Counted from the first letter of the stretch, positions 42,552-52,617 are shown. The stretch is DNA of 64,000 nt from Nonomuraea turcica (GCF_030718205.1 NZ_JAUZQF010000007.1:394346-458345); one strand, 5' to 3'. Made by a program: numbers and translations. Notes: generated by a model not told the origin, from the sequence alone.

Positions 42552-43763
42552 ATGGACCTCGCCACGCGCCGGCGCCGGCAAGCGCTGTTCCTGTTCTTCT
42601 TCCTTCCAGGAATCGCGATGTCGTCGTGGGTGACCCGCACCCCGGACATCCGCGACCGGCTGGAGGCGTCCACCGGGCAGATGGGCTGGGTGCTGTTCGG
42701 CCTGTCGCTCGGCTCCATGATCGGAATTCTGTGCTCCGGACGTCTCGTCTCCCGTTACGGGACCAGGCCCGTCATCGGCGTGGGAACCGCGCTGGTCATC
42801 GTGAGCATGGCCGTCATCAGCGTCGGCACTCTCCTCTCGTCCGCGCCGCTGGTCATGGCGGGGCTCTGCGGGTTCGGCGCGGGCATGGGGGCGGGTGACG
42901 TCGCCGTCAACGTCGACGGCGCCGACGTCGAACGGATCAGTGACACGACGACGCTGCCCACCCTGCACGGCTGCTGGAGCCTGGGCACCGTCATCGGCGC
43001 CTGTGCGGGCATCGCCGCCACGGCCGCCCGCCTCCCGGTGCACTGGCATCTGGCAGCGGTCACCCTGATCGCGGCCGCGATCTTCTGCTACGCCATCCGC
43101 TCCATCCCCGCAGGCACCGGAGTCCTCGCACCAGACCAAGCCGGCGCCGGCGCCGGCCACCCACGGCCGAAAGTCTGGAAGGACCGCAAACTCCTCCTGA
43201 TCGGTGTGATCGTGCTGGCGATGGCCCTGGCGGAGGGATCCGCCAACGATTGGCTGCCGCTGCTCATGGTGGACGGACACGGCCTGGACGCCGCGTCCGG
43301 ATCTCTGGTCTTCACCGGGTTCGCCGCCGCCATGACCATCGGCCGCTTCAGCGGCACGTTCTTTCTCGACCGCTTCGGCCGGACCACCGTCGTGCGGGCC
43401 AGCGCCGTCTCGGGGGCGCTGGGCCTGATCCTGGTGATCTTCTCGGACAACGCCGTGCTGGCCGGAGCGGCCGTTCTGTTCTGGGGACTCGGCGCCTCAC
43501 TGGGCTTCCCCGTCGCGCTGTCGGCCGCGGGAGAATCGGGCCCGGATCAGACCGCCCGTGTCAGCCTGGTGGCCGTGATCGGCTATATCGCCTTCCTCGT
43601 CGGCCCGCCCGGGCTCGGCTTCCTCGGCGAGCAGTGGGGCCTGCGCTCAGCCATGCTGGTGGTGCTCGCCTTCGTCGCCTCCGTCGCCTTCCTGGCACCT
43701 GCGGTCGACACACGCCGCCGTTCCGCCGCGGCAGCAGCCGTACACGCTGACGACATTCCCTGA
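42552..43763 (+). CDS. MFS transporter (YbjJ-like)
   Basis: 403 aa, about twelve membrane segments. The N-terminal motif PGIAMSSWVTRTPDIRDRL and LPTLHGCWSLGTVIGA are typical of the YbjJ/FucP-distant MFS group. SGRLVSRYGTRPVIG is the loop 2-3 motif. Divergent from the ferric-reductase-like gene with 215 bp between. Substrate unknown. Unlike the remnant at 17756 it is intact. Confidence 0.87.
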   Translation: MDLATRRRRQALFLFFFLPGIAMSSWVTRTPDIRDRLEASTGQMGWVLFGLSLGSMIGILCSGRLVSRYGTRPVIGVGTALVIVSMAVISVGTLLSSAPLVMAGLCGFGAGMGAGDVAVNVDGADVERISDTTTLPTLHGCWSLGTVIGACAGIAATAARLPVHWHLAAVTLIAAAIFCYAIRSIPAGTGVLAPDQAGAGAGHPRPKVWKDRKLLLIGVIVLAMALAEGSANDWLPLLMVDGHGLDAASGSLVFTGFAAAMTIGRFSGTFFLDRFGRTTVVRASAVSGALGLILVIFSDNAVLAGAAVLFWGLGASLGFPVALSAAGESGPDQTARVSLVAVIGYIAFLVGPPGLGFLGEQWGLRSAMLVVLAFVASVAFLAPAVDTRRRSAAAAAVHADDIP

Positions 43764-43900
43764 ACCACGCGTGGGCAGGTGAGCCATGCCCGGAAGCCGC
43801 CGTGAAGGCAAGGGCTTGTCTGGGTTCGCCGCGCTGGTTACGCTCAAAACCTCTCAGCGGATCATATGGTCCACCTGGCGGACCTGGCCTCGAGGTGCAC

Positions 43901-45325
43901 ATGCGCAGCAAACTGTCGATCGCCGCCCTGACCGGTGCGTTATTCCTCGCGCTGATCACTACACCCGCCCTTCCCGCGAATGCCCACGTCGGCGGACCTG
44001 CCGCCCTTCCCACCGTGACCGGCCCGATCCCGTCCACCGGCCAGCCCCGCGACCACCCCTTCTTCGCCACCGACCAGGATCTCGGCAAGGCCGGGTATAT
44101 CGAGGAGGAGTACTTCATCGACGGCACGGCCAGCCGCTACACCACACCCGACCAGGCCACCGGCACGGTGGTCGACAGCGGTCACCACTACAGGACGCGC
44201 ATCGTGGTCCGCCGGCCGATCTCACCGGCGAAGTTCAACGGCACGGCCATCGTCGAGTGGTACAACGTGACCAACAACTTCGACTACGAGGTCATGTGGT
44301 CCCGCTCGTTCCGCCACATCCTGGACGAGGGATACGCGTGGGTGGGCGTGAGCGCCCAGCGCAATGGCGTCCACTCCCCCACAGGCCTGAAGGCGTGGAA
44401 CCCGGCCCGCTACGGCAGCCTCGACCTGACCGCCGGCGGCGCCGTCACCGACGACGGTCTCGCCTACGACGTCTTCAGCCAGGCCGCCAAGGCCTTGACC
44501 GAGCCACGGGGCGCGCGTCCCCTCGGCAACCTGAAGGTCAGGACGCTGATCGCGACGGGTCAGTCCCAATCGGCCTCGAGGCTGGCGGTCTACGCCAACT
44601 CGGTGCACCCGCTCGCGCCCGTCTACGACGTGATCACCGTCGTGGACGGCGGCACCCAGATCCGCACCGACCTGACCACGAAGGTCTTCAAAACGGCCAG
44701 TGAGTACGACGTGCTCGCCAACCAGGCCGCCCGCCGCCAGCCCGACAGCGACCGCTACACGTACTGGGAGATCGCCGGCGCCTCGCATTCCGACCGGCAC
44801 GCCTACCTTGTCAACAACCCGATCCGGCGCCGGGACGCCGGCGTGTCCGGCCTGCTGGCCGGGCCCACCGCACCATGCGTGTCCCCGGCGCGCAGCAACG
44901 TCCCGTACGAGTACGTGCTGAACGCGATGTTCGACCACTCCGTACGCTGGGCGCGGGAGAACCGGCGGCCGCCCGCAGGCCCCAAGCTCGAGACCACCGA
45001 CGTCACCACCAGCCCCGCCACCGTGAGCAGGGACGCCTACCAGATCGTCCGCGGCGGTATCAGGCTCGCGGCCGTCGACGCGCCGACCGAACGCAACACC
45101 GGCTGGAACCTCGGCCTGACCGACGCCACTGCCAGCGCCTGCCGCCAGGGCGGAACCTGGATCCCCTTCGACGAGACCACCCTCGGCGAGCTGTATCCGA
45201 GCCACCGCGACTACGTGGCCAAGGTGCGCCAGGTCACCGAGCGGAACCTCCGCGACGGCTTCATCACCAGGCGGGACGCCGACCGCACCATCCGCGACGC
45301 CGAACGCTCCCGCGTGGGGCGGTGA
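43901..45325 (+). CDS. Secreted alpha/beta-hydrolase-domain protein
   Basis: 474 aa. A signal peptide (AALTGALFLALITTPALPANAHV) precedes a domain of the Abhydrolase_10 type. The nucleophile elbow is TLIATGQSQSASRLAVYANS, and the likely histidine is in EIAGASHSDRHAY. GTAIVEWYNVTNNFDYEVMW is a hallmark of the family. The ATG at 43901 is preceded by GAGGTG. It lies 21 bp before the oxidoreductase gene, so they may be co-transcribed. Substrate unknown; an ester is likely. Confidence 0.8.
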   Translation: MRSKLSIAALTGALFLALITTPALPANAHVGGPAALPTVTGPIPSTGQPRDHPFFATDQDLGKAGYIEEEYFIDGTASRYTTPDQATGTVVDSGHHYRTRIVVRRPISPAKFNGTAIVEWYNVTNNFDYEVMWSRSFRHILDEGYAWVGVSAQRNGVHSPTGLKAWNPARYGSLDLTAGGAVTDDGLAYDVFSQAAKALTEPRGARPLGNLKVRTLIATGQSQSASRLAVYANSVHPLAPVYDVITVVDGGTQIRTDLTTKVFKTASEYDVLANQAARRQPDSDRYTYWEIAGASHSDRHAYLVNNPIRRRDAGVSGLLAGPTAPCVSPARSNVPYEYVLNAMFDHSVRWARENRRPPAGPKLETTDVTTSPATVSRDAYQIVRGGIRLAAVDAPTERNTGWNLGLTDATASACRQGGTWIPFDETTLGELYPSHRDYVAKVRQVTERNLRDGFITRRDADRTIRDAERSRVGR

Positions 45326-45346
45326 CCCCGTGCCGAAAGGACGACC

Positions 45347-47286
45347 ATGACCGGGAGCGCATCGGCCGTCGGCTCTCCCTTGACGATCGGGCGCCTGCGC
45401 CTGCGCAACCGGTTCGTCGCGGCACCGATGAACGCAACTATTGCCAGACCGACGGCACCGTCACCGACCGCTACGTCGAGTACCTGGTCCGGCGGGCCCG
45501 TGGCGGCGCGGCCCTGGTGTTCACCGAGGCGAGCTACGTCCGAGCGGACGGCAGGGGCAGGCTGCGGCAGATGGGGGTCGACGACGACGCGCGTATCCCC
45601 GGCATCACCCGGCTGGCCGTCGCCGTCCGCGCCGCCGGCGCCCTGCTCGGTGTGGAGCTGAACCACGGCGGCCGCACCGCCCAGGCCGCCGTCAACGGCT
45701 ATCAGCCGGTCGCCCCTTCCCCTGTCCCGTGTGGTCCGGCCGGCGGCGAGATGCCTCGGGAACTGGCCGCCGAGGAGGTGTACGACCTCGTCGAGGCGTA
45801 TGGCCAGGCGGCCCGGCGGTGCCGTGAGGCGGGCGTGGACGTGATCTCCCTCCACGGGGCGCACGGCTACCTGGTGCACCAGTTTCTGTCCCCCGCCTTC
45901 AACCTGCGTACCGACGAGTTCGCCGACCCCGTCCGCTTCCTCAACCTGGTCGTCGAGACGGTCCGCAAGCAGGCGGGTCATGACCTGGCCGTCGGCCTGC
46001 GGCTGTCCGCCCACGAGGGGTTCGACGGCGGCCTGACCGCCGAGCGCACCTTCGAGCTGATCTCCCGCGCCCGCCTGGACCTGCTGGACTTCCTCGACGT
46101 CTCGGCGGGCTGCTACGAGGCCGGGCAGTGGATCGTCCAGCCCGGCGAGTGGGAGCGTGGCCTGCTCGCTCCGCACGCCGAGCGCTACCGCACGTTGGGA
46201 CTGCCGGTCGGCGTCGCCGGCCGGATCAGCACCCCCGAGACCGCCGAGGCCATCGTGGCCGGCGGCAAGGCCGACTTCGTCTCCCTCGCCCGCACGCTCC
46301 ACGCCGACCCCGACTTCCCGCGCCGGGCCCTCGCGAACGAGTCCTACCGGCCGTGCATCGCCTGCAACTCCTGCATCGACCAGCTCGGCACCGGTGAGCC
46401 CATCCCCTGCTCGGTCAACTCCGAAGCCGGCCTGGAGTATCTCGGGATGCCGAGCGCCCCCGCCGTCAAGGCATCGGTGCTGGTGATCGGCGCCGGCCCG
46501 GCCGGTCTGGAGACGGCGCGACGCCTGGCCGAGCACGGCCACCGCGTGCAGGTGCTGGAGCGCGGGCAACAGGTCGGCGGGCAGTTCGCTCTCGCCTCCC
46601 GCCTCCACGCATTCCCGGAATATCACGGCATCCTGCAGTGGTGCGCCGCCGAGCTGACCCGGCTCGGCGTCCCGGTCCGCACCGGCATCCTCGTCACCGA
46701 GGAGGAGCTCGCGCGGTATGACCCGGACGCCATCGTGCTGGCCACCGGAGGCACCGGCCACCGGCCCGAGATCCCCGGCATACGGCTGCCCCACGTGATC
46801 GACATCCGGGACTGGCTCGCCCTCGGTCAGGACACACCCGGCAGTTGCGTCGTCTGGGGCGCCGACCGCGAAGGCGTGGCCGTCGCCGACCATCTCGCCG
46901 CCGCTGGATCACACGTGCTGTTGATCGGCCCGCAGCCGTCTCTCGCGCCCGGCGTGGGTCGTCGCGCCAAGATGCTCACGGTGTCGCGGCTGACCGGCAA
47001 CGCGAGCGTACGCATCCTGCTAGAGGCCGCGATCCTGGCGATCGAACCGGACCGGCTGCTGATCCGCACCGATGGGCGCGAGACATGGCTGCCGGCATCC
47101 GGTCCACTGCTGGTCTCCCACGGCGTCACCCCGCGGACCGACCTGCTCGCCGCCTGCCAGGCCCGGCGGCCCCCGCTCGGCGTGTACACCGTCGGAGACG
47201 CCGGCGGCAACGGCGGCTCGATCCATCGGTGCTTCCTGTCGGCGGAGGAGGCGGCCCGCTCCATCGCCGAGGCCCTCAGCTCGTGA
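45347..47286 (+). pseudogene. FadH/old-yellow-enzyme-like reductase with 1-bp frameshift
   Basis: The ATG at 45347 (AAGGA 5 nt upstream) starts TIGRLRLRNRFVAAPMN, the FMN-domain opening. After codon AAC-GC at about 45435 the continuation NYCQTDGTVTDRYVEYLVRR is in another frame. One missing base (for example an A in GCAAC) restores it. Downstream the protein is complete: ELNHGGR, SLHGAHGYLVHQFLSP, the iron-sulfur cysteines in CIACNSCIDQLG and IPCSVN, and the FAD/NAD domain VIGAGPAGLETARRLAEHG. Intact homologues are 2,4-dienoyl-CoA reductase-like. The single lesion could be a sequencing error or a recent mutation. Confidence 0.78.
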
Positions 47287-47318
47287 TCCGTTCACGGCTC
47301 TCGAGCTGAACCGCGTCC

Positions 47319-49136
47319 CTATGCGTGCGCTATCCGGCAGCAGCAGTTCCCGCCCTCCAGGCAGGCAGTGCCGCGGGCGTGCCGTCGTGAGGCGGCCGTG
47401 GTGTACGCGGCGGCGGATGCCTCGCGCCGGTACACCACCTCCCCACCCAGCACGGTCGCGTCGATGGGCAGGTTGATCAGCTCGTGCGGGTCGACGCCCA
47501 GGACGTCGCCGCCGACCACGCAGATGTCGGCGGCCTTGCCGACGTCGAGCGTGCCCTTCCAGCGGTCCGCATGATCCTGCCAGGCGGGCGTCCGCGTGTA
47601 CGTCGCCAGGGCCTGGCGGACGGTGATGCGCTCCGCCTCGCCCGCCACGCCGCCGAAGCGCCCCTCGCGCAGCACCGCGCTCTGGACGCCCTGCAGCCAG
47701 GTCGGGAACGTCACCGGCGCGTCCGAGGCGCTGGTCACGTTGACGCCGAGGTCGAGTGCGGTGCGATAGGGCCATTGGTAGTCGGTGCGGGCGGTGCCGA
47801 GGACGGGATCGAGGGTGCGGCCCAGCAGATACTTGATCGTCGCGTTCATGTTCACGCCGATGCCGCGCCCGGCCATCGTCCGGAGCGTCGCCTCGGGGGT
47901 GAGGTCACCGTGGATGACGTAGTGGCGCGGGTCCCCGCCACGCCGTCCCATCGCCTTCAGGTATCCCGCGACGACCGCGTCGATGGTGGCGTCCCCGGTG
48001 GCGTGTGTACCGACCTGGAGCCCCTTGGCGTGGGCGATGGCGATGAGCTCGTGCAGGTTCGCCACCTGTTCTTGCACAGTGGAGCCGGCGATGACCAGGC
48101 TCCCGTTGCTGCCGTCGAGGTAGGGCTCGTGCAACCAGGCGGTCTTGGCCGCGGTCGGGATGCCGTCGGCGAAGATCTTGACGCCCGCGACCCGTAGCCG
48201 GCGCGGGTCCACGCCTTGGAGCGGCCGGTAGGCGGCGAGCGTCTCGCGGAGCAGCCGCGGCTCCACACCGGCCGAGAGCAGGGCCGTGAGGCGGACGCCG
48301 AGGGCGCCTTCGCGGGCTTTCTTCTCGTACATCGCGAGCCGGTCGGGCCCGATGCCGGGCTCGGTGATACTGGTGATGCCCAGGCTGTGCAGGATGCGGA
48401 TTCCGGTGTCGATGCCCTGCGAGATCTCCTCGTCGGTGAACGGCGGGATCAGCCGGCTCACCAGGGCCTGTGCGGTCTCACGGAGCACGCCCGTGGGCTC
48501 GCCGTCCGCGTCCTTCTCGATGACGCCGCCGGCGGGCGGCACCGTGTCCCGCGTGATCCCGGCCAGTCTCAGGACGACCGAGTTGACCGCCATCGCGTGC
48601 CCGGAGAAATCGGTCAGGACCACCGGGTGGTTCCCGGACACCGGGTCGAGGTCGGCTCGGCGCGGTGGACGGGGCAGGCGGTTGTCGTTCCAGCCTTGCC
48701 CCCGGATCCACGAGTCGGGGGTGGCCGCCGCCTGGGCGGCGCCGCGCACCACCTCGACGAGCTCCTCGACGGTCGCGGTGTCGACCTCGTAGGTGAAAGG
48801 CGGGAAGTCCAGGCCGAAGCCGCCGAGGTGCAGGTGGGAGTCGTTGATGCCGGGCAGCACCGTCCCTCCGCCCGCGTCGATCACCTCGGTACGCCTGTCG
48901 GCGAGCCGGAGCACCTCCCTGCTTTGCCCGAGCGCCTGCACGACGCCGTTCTTCACGGCGACCGCCTCGGCGATGCGGAATCGCTTGTCCAGGACGAGGA
49001 CTCGCGCGTTGTGGATCACCAGGTCGGCGCCCCCTTGGGAGGCGTTCGCCTGCGCCGTCTGGGCGGGCAGCAGCCCCGCGGCGGCGAGGGCGGCTCCGCC
49101 CTGCAAGAACCGCCGGCGGTCGAATCGGTTGTGCAT
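47319..49136 (-). CDS. Tat-exported amidohydrolase (Amidohydrolase_3), paralogue 1
   Basis: 605 aa. The twin-arginine signal is DRRRFLQGGAALAAAGL. The metal-dependent hydrolase core has LPGINDSHLHLGGFGLD (HxH), VIHGDLTPEATLR and SASDAPVTFPTWLQG (Asp). GGVIEKDADGEPTGVLRETA is typical of the YtcJ-like Amidohydrolase_3 subgroup. The ATG at 49136 is chosen for AAAAGG 8 nt upstream. It ends in a Cys-rich tail (GGNCCCRIA). It follows paralogue 2 by 37 bp and is probably in the MarR regulon. It would hydrolyse an amide or lactam outside the cytoplasm. Confidence 0.85.
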   Translation of the reverse strand: MHNRFDRRRFLQGGAALAAAGLLPAQTAQANASQGGADLVIHNARVLVLDKRFRIAEAVAVKNGVVQALGQSREVLRLADRRTEVIDAGGGTVLPGINDSHLHLGGFGLDFPPFTYEVDTATVEELVEVVRGAAQAAATPDSWIRGQGWNDNRLPRPPRRADLDPVSGNHPVVLTDFSGHAMAVNSVVLRLAGITRDTVPPAGGVIEKDADGEPTGVLRETAQALVSRLIPPFTDEEISQGIDTGIRILHSLGITSITEPGIGPDRLAMYEKKAREGALGVRLTALLSAGVEPRLLRETLAAYRPLQGVDPRRLRVAGVKIFADGIPTAAKTAWLHEPYLDGSNGSLVIAGSTVQEQVANLHELIAIAHAKGLQVGTHATGDATIDAVVAGYLKAMGRRGGDPRHYVIHGDLTPEATLRTMAGRGIGVNMNATIKYLLGRTLDPVLGTARTDYQWPYRTALDLGVNVTSASDAPVTFPTWLQGVQSAVLREGRFGGVAGEAERITVRQALATYTRTPAWQDHADRWKGTLDVGKAADICVVGGDVLGVDPHELINLPIDATVLGGEVVYRREASAAAYTTAASRRHARGTACLEGGNCCCRIAHA

Positions 49137-49173
49137 GTCCATCACCTTTTGGGGAGTTCGAGGCAGGGAGGGG

Positions 49174-51045
49174 TCAGCAACTGGCGCACAGGTGCGCGGG
49201 GTTCGGGCGGCTCGCCCAGCCCACGCCCTGCGCCGCGGCGGCGGCCGCTCGGGCGGAGGCGTCGGCGGCGTCGTACGCGACCGCGCCGTCCACCACCGTC
49301 AGCGCCACGGGCAGGGCCGAGATGTCGTGCGCGTCCATCGCGAGCCGGCCGCGTTCGTCGATCAGGTGGCCGTCCAGGACGCAGAGGTCGCCTGCCATCC
49401 CGTGGCGCAGCGAGCCCTTCCAGTGTTCGGCGTGGTCCTGCCAGGCCGCCGACGTGGTGTAGGTCCGCAGCGCCTCGTACAGGCCGATGCGCTCGTCCGG
49501 GCCCGAGACCGTCCCGGAACGCCCTTCACGCAGGAGTGCGGTCTCCAGCCCTTGCCGCCAGTCCGGTGTCACGTTCGGCGAGTCCGACGCGCTGGTCACC
49601 CGCACTCCGGCGCGCAGCGCCGAGCGGTACGGCGTCTGGTAGGCGGCTCTGGCGTCACCCACGACGCCGGGCTGGGTGTCGGCGATCAGCTGCTTGATGT
49701 TCGGGTTGAGGCTGACGCCGCACCCGTGCTCCGCGAGCGAGCGGAGGGTCTCCGGCCAGGCGAAGTCGCCGTGGATGACGTAGTGCCGCGGATCGCCGTG
49801 CCGCCGCGACCGTATCGCCGCCGCGTACGCCGTGGCCACCGCGTCGATGGCGGCGTCCCCGGTGGCGTGGGTGCCGAGCTGCAGGCCGGCCCGGTGCACG
49901 AGGGCGATCATGGCGGTGAGCTCGGCGACCCTCTCCTCGTCGGTCGAGCCGACGGTGACCAGACTGCCTCGCCCGCCTCCGGTGTACGGCTCGCGCATCC
50001 ACGCCGTGCGGCTGGCGATCGGCACGCCGTCGGCCCGGAGTTTCACCCCGGCGACGGCGAACCAGCGCGGATCGACGTCGCGAAGCGGGCGGTAGGCCGC
50101 CAGGATCTCCCCCACCTGGGCCGCGGACACTGGATACGTGTCGTTGGCACGGCTGAGCAGCGCGGTGACCCGCATGCGCAGGACGCCGGAGCGCGCTTTG
50201 TCCGCGTAGAGCCGCTGTGCGACCGTGCCGATGCCGGGTTCGGTGTAGCTGGTGATGCCGTGGCTCAGCAGCAGCGCGATGTTCTTGTCGATGGCATCGG
50301 CCTGCTCCTGCTCGGTGAACGCGGGAATGTGCGCGTTCACCAGCGCCATGGCGGTCTCGCGGAGCACTCCGGTGGGTTCCCCGTCCGCGTCCTTGACGAT
50401 GACGCCGCCGCTGGGCTCGGGCGTGTTCCTGTCGATGCCGGACAGTTCCAGGGCCTTGCTGTTCACCCAGAGTTGATGGTTGGACCAGTCCAGCAGCGCG
50501 ACGGGATTCCCCGGCGACACCGGATCGAGATCCTTTCGGGTGGGCGGCCTTCCTTCGGCGAACGCGGTCTCGTTCCAGCCCTTGCCGCGGATCCAGGCGC
50601 CGGCGCCCGCCTGCGCGACGGCCGCCGCGACCTTCTGGGCGACGTCCGCGATGGAGCGCACCGCGGACTCGCTGACGTCGACGTTGTACGGCGGCAGGGC
50701 CAGCCCCGTGCGCAGGCCGTGCAGGTGCGCGTCGTTGATCCCCGGGAGGACCGTCCGCCCGCGCAGGGCGACCACCTCCGTACGCCGCCCGATGAGGCGC
50801 CGGACGGACGCGTCGTCACCGACCTGGACCACCACGCCGCCCTTGATCGCGATGGCCTGGGCGACGGCGCCGTCCGCGGTCATGGTCATGATCCGGCCGC
50901 CGTGCAGCACCAGGTCCGCCGCCCCGTCACGGCCGGATTCCCTTTCCTGCCCGGCATGGGCCGGGCTCACCTGCAGGGTGGCACCAACGGCTCCGGCCGC
51001 CGCCACCCGCATCACTTGCCGCCGACTGACTGCATTGCTTGCCAT
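49174..51045 (-). CDS. Tat-exported amidohydrolase (Amidohydrolase_3), paralogue 2
   Basis: 623 aa, clearly related to the product of 47319 along its length. The Tat signal is SRRQVMRVAAAGAVGATL. Metal and catalytic motifs are LPGINDAHLHGLRTG, VIHGDFAWPETLR and SASDSPNVTPDWRQG, and GVIVKDADGEPTGVLRETA is shared. First gene of a pair read away from the marR gene; operator sites at 51122 and 51175 lie upstream. Two different exported amidohydrolases suggest release of an amine or acid from an amide outside the cell. Confidence 0.86.
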   Translation of the reverse strand: MASNAVSRRQVMRVAAAGAVGATLQVSPAHAGQERESGRDGAADLVLHGGRIMTMTADGAVAQAIAIKGGVVVQVGDDASVRRLIGRRTEVVALRGRTVLPGINDAHLHGLRTGLALPPYNVDVSESAVRSIADVAQKVAAAVAQAGAGAWIRGKGWNETAFAEGRPPTRKDLDPVSPGNPVALLDWSNHQLWVNSKALELSGIDRNTPEPSGGVIVKDADGEPTGVLRETAMALVNAHIPAFTEQEQADAIDKNIALLLSHGITSYTEPGIGTVAQRLYADKARSGVLRMRVTALLSRANDTYPVSAAQVGEILAAYRPLRDVDPRWFAVAGVKLRADGVPIASRTAWMREPYTGGGRGSLVTVGSTDEERVAELTAMIALVHRAGLQLGTHATGDAAIDAVATAYAAAIRSRRHGDPRHYVIHGDFAWPETLRSLAEHGCGVSLNPNIKQLIADTQPGVVGDARAAYQTPYRSALRAGVRVTSASDSPNVTPDWRQGLETALLREGRSGTVSGPDERIGLYEALRTYTTSAAWQDHAEHWKGSLRHGMAGDLCVLDGHLIDERGRLAMDAHDISALPVALTVVDGAVAYDAADASARAAAAAAQGVGWASRPNPAHLCASC

Positions 51046-51121
51046 GCGGACTCCTCACGAGCGGACGGCCGAAGCACCAGGGGCTCGTTTCGCCCACGTC
51101 GTCCGCTATGGGATCCATAGA

Positions 51122-51140
51122 ATGTTCGGGTCCAAACGAT
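51122..51140. promoter_or_regulatory. MarR-regulon operator A
   Basis: ATGTTCGGGTCCAAACGAT; the core GTTCGG-GT-CCAAACG fits CGTTTGG-N2-CCAAACG with one internal mismatch. It is in the intergenic region between the amidohydrolase pair and marR. Confidence 0.65.
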
Positions 51141-51174
51141 AAGTCAAGACTTGCGTATCACCGATCGGCGGCAT

Positions 51175-51194
51175 ATCGTACGGACCCAAACGAT
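51175..51194. promoter_or_regulatory. MarR-regulon operator B
   Basis: ATCGTACGGACCCAAACGAT, a 20-bp palindrome with two mismatches, 53 bp from operator A (about five helical turns). Confidence 0.65.
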
Positions 51195-51265
51195 GCCTCA
51201 ATGCCCGGCATGAGGCCCTTCAGCCTGCCGTTCGCGATTTAGGCTCTCGACGGGGATCCCGCACG

Positions 51266-51284
51266 TATACTTTGGATCCGAACG
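51266..51284. promoter_or_regulatory. MarR-regulon operator C overlapping marR -10 box
   Basis: TATACT (51266-51271) resembles a -10 element and runs into ACTTTGG-AT-CCGAACG (51269-51284), a diverged copy of the operator. The position predicts autorepression. Confidence 0.55.
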
Positions 51285-51315
51285 ACTTTCGTTTTCATGG
51301 CGTAGGGAGGGCCGC

Positions 51316-51900
51316 GTGCCCGGGCAACGGTCCATCACCGAGGCGGAGAAGCTGGTCGAGGCGAAGCTCGGCGGCACGCCGATCAGCCACGAGCGCATGG
51401 CGGTGGTGGCCAACATCTACCGCGCCGCCGCGGCCGTCCGCCAGCATCTGGAGAACGCGGTCCTGAGGAGCAGCGACCTGACCTGGACCGCGTTCGTGGT
51501 GCTCTGGGTGATCTGGATCTGGGGCGAGTCGGAGAGCCGTCACGTGGCCGAGGAGGCCGGTATCTCCAAGGGCACGCTGACCGGGGTCATCCGCACGCTG
51601 GAGTCGCGGGGCCTGGTCAAGCGCGCCGAGCATCCCTCCGACGGCAGACTCCTGCTGCTCAGCCTCACCGACGCGGGCGAGGAGCTCATGCGGCGCGTCT
51701 TCCCCGACTTCAACGCCGAGGAGAGCTTCGTCACCGCCCGGCTCGACGACGACGCCTGCCGGGCCTTGGCCAGCGGGCTGCGCCAGGTCGTGCTGCAGGT
51801 GGAGGAGCAGGGTGAGGAGCGCAGGATCGCGCTGCTCGACGGCGCCGAGCCGGCCCCCCGGCGCAGCGGACGCCGCCGCCAGCAGGCTGAGAAGGGATGA
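51316..51900 (+). CDS. MarR-family transcriptional regulator
   Basis: 194 aa. The winged helix is SRHVAEEAGISKGTLTGVIR followed by TLESRGLVKRAEHPSDGRLLLLSLTDAG, a canonical MarR recognition helix and wing with the DxR motif. Long flanking helices allow dimerisation. The GTG at 51316 has AGGGAGG 5 nt upstream. Three palindromes lie in its own promoter region, and matching ones occur before the APC operon and between the ferredoxin and glutamine-synthetase-like operons. It is the likely local repressor; its inducer may be the substrate of the pathway. Confidence 0.9.
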   Translation: MPGQRSITEAEKLVEAKLGGTPISHERMAVVANIYRAAAAVRQHLENAVLRSSDLTWTAFVVLWVIWIWGESESRHVAEEAGISKGTLTGVIRTLESRGLVKRAEHPSDGRLLLLSLTDAGEELMRRVFPDFNAEESFVTARLDDDACRALASGLRQVVLQVEEQGEERRIALLDGAEPAPRRSGRRRQQAEKG

Positions 51901-51903
51901 CGG

Positions 51904-52617
51904 TCAGGATCGGGCCGCACCGACGAAGGCGTCGAAGATCGACTGCTGGGCGCTCTCCTCGTGCGCGTTGTCCTCGGGATGCCACTGCACGGCGACGAAC
52001 CAGGAGGCCAGGCCAGGGGCTTCGAGCGCTTCGATCGTCCCGTCCGCCGCCTCGGCCGTGACGACCAGCCCTTCGCCGACCCGCGATACGCGCTGGTGGT
52101 GGTAGCAGGACGCGTTCACCTTCTGCGCTCCGGTCGTCCGCTCCAGGAGCGATCCCGTCAGCACCGCGACGGGGTGCAGCACGTGGCGGTGCTCCAGGTC
52201 CGTACCGCCCATGTCCTGCTCCAGGGTCCCGCCCAGCACCGTGTTGACCACATGGAGGCCACGGCAGACGGCCAGGACCGGCACACCGGCGGCCAGGGCC
52301 TGGCGGGCCACCTCCAGGTCGAAGCCATCCTGCTCGTCGTCCACGTCGTAGACGCTCTCGTGCGCGGCAAGGTCGCCGTACCGGTGCGGGGCGAGGTCGC
52401 CGCCGCCGGGAAGCAGGACGGCGTCGAAGCGGGCCAGGCGGCCGGCGACCTCCACCGGATCGCTGACGCCTCCGGGGGCGTGCGGGTGCAGTGAGACGGG
52501 TTCGCCTCCTGCGCGCCATACGGCCTCGACCAGCGCGCGGGCGTTCACCTCCGCGCGGTGGCGCAGCGCCGAGGCCGATGCGGAGAAGCGGGCGGGAATG
52601 GCGATCAGCGGTCTCAC
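51904..52617 (-). CDS. Class I glutamine amidotransferase-like gamma-glutamyl hydrolase (PuuD-like)
   Basis: 237 aa peptidase C26 fold. The nucleophile Cys is in PVLAVCRGLHVVNTVLGG and the His-Glu pair in AVQWHPEDN. LLPGGGDLAPHRYG and YHHQRVSRVG are PuuD-like. PuuD removes glutamate from gamma-glutamyl-GABA. Here it sits in one operon with an aldehyde dehydrogenase and an APC permease, and shares an operator with a glutamine-synthetase-like gene, so hydrolysis of a gamma-glutamylated acid is likely. GTG 52617 overlaps the ALDH stop (GTGA). Confidence 0.87.
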   Translation of the reverse strand: MRPLIAIPARFSASASALRHRAEVNARALVEAVWRAGGEPVSLHPHAPGGVSDPVEVAGRLARFDAVLLPGGGDLAPHRYGDLAAHESVYDVDDEQDGFDLEVARQALAAGVPVLAVCRGLHVVNTVLGGTLEQDMGGTDLEHRHVLHPVAVLTGSLLERTTGAQKVNASCYHHQRVSRVGEGLVVTAEAADGTIEALEAPGLASWFVAVQWHPEDNAHEESAQQSIFDAFVGAARS

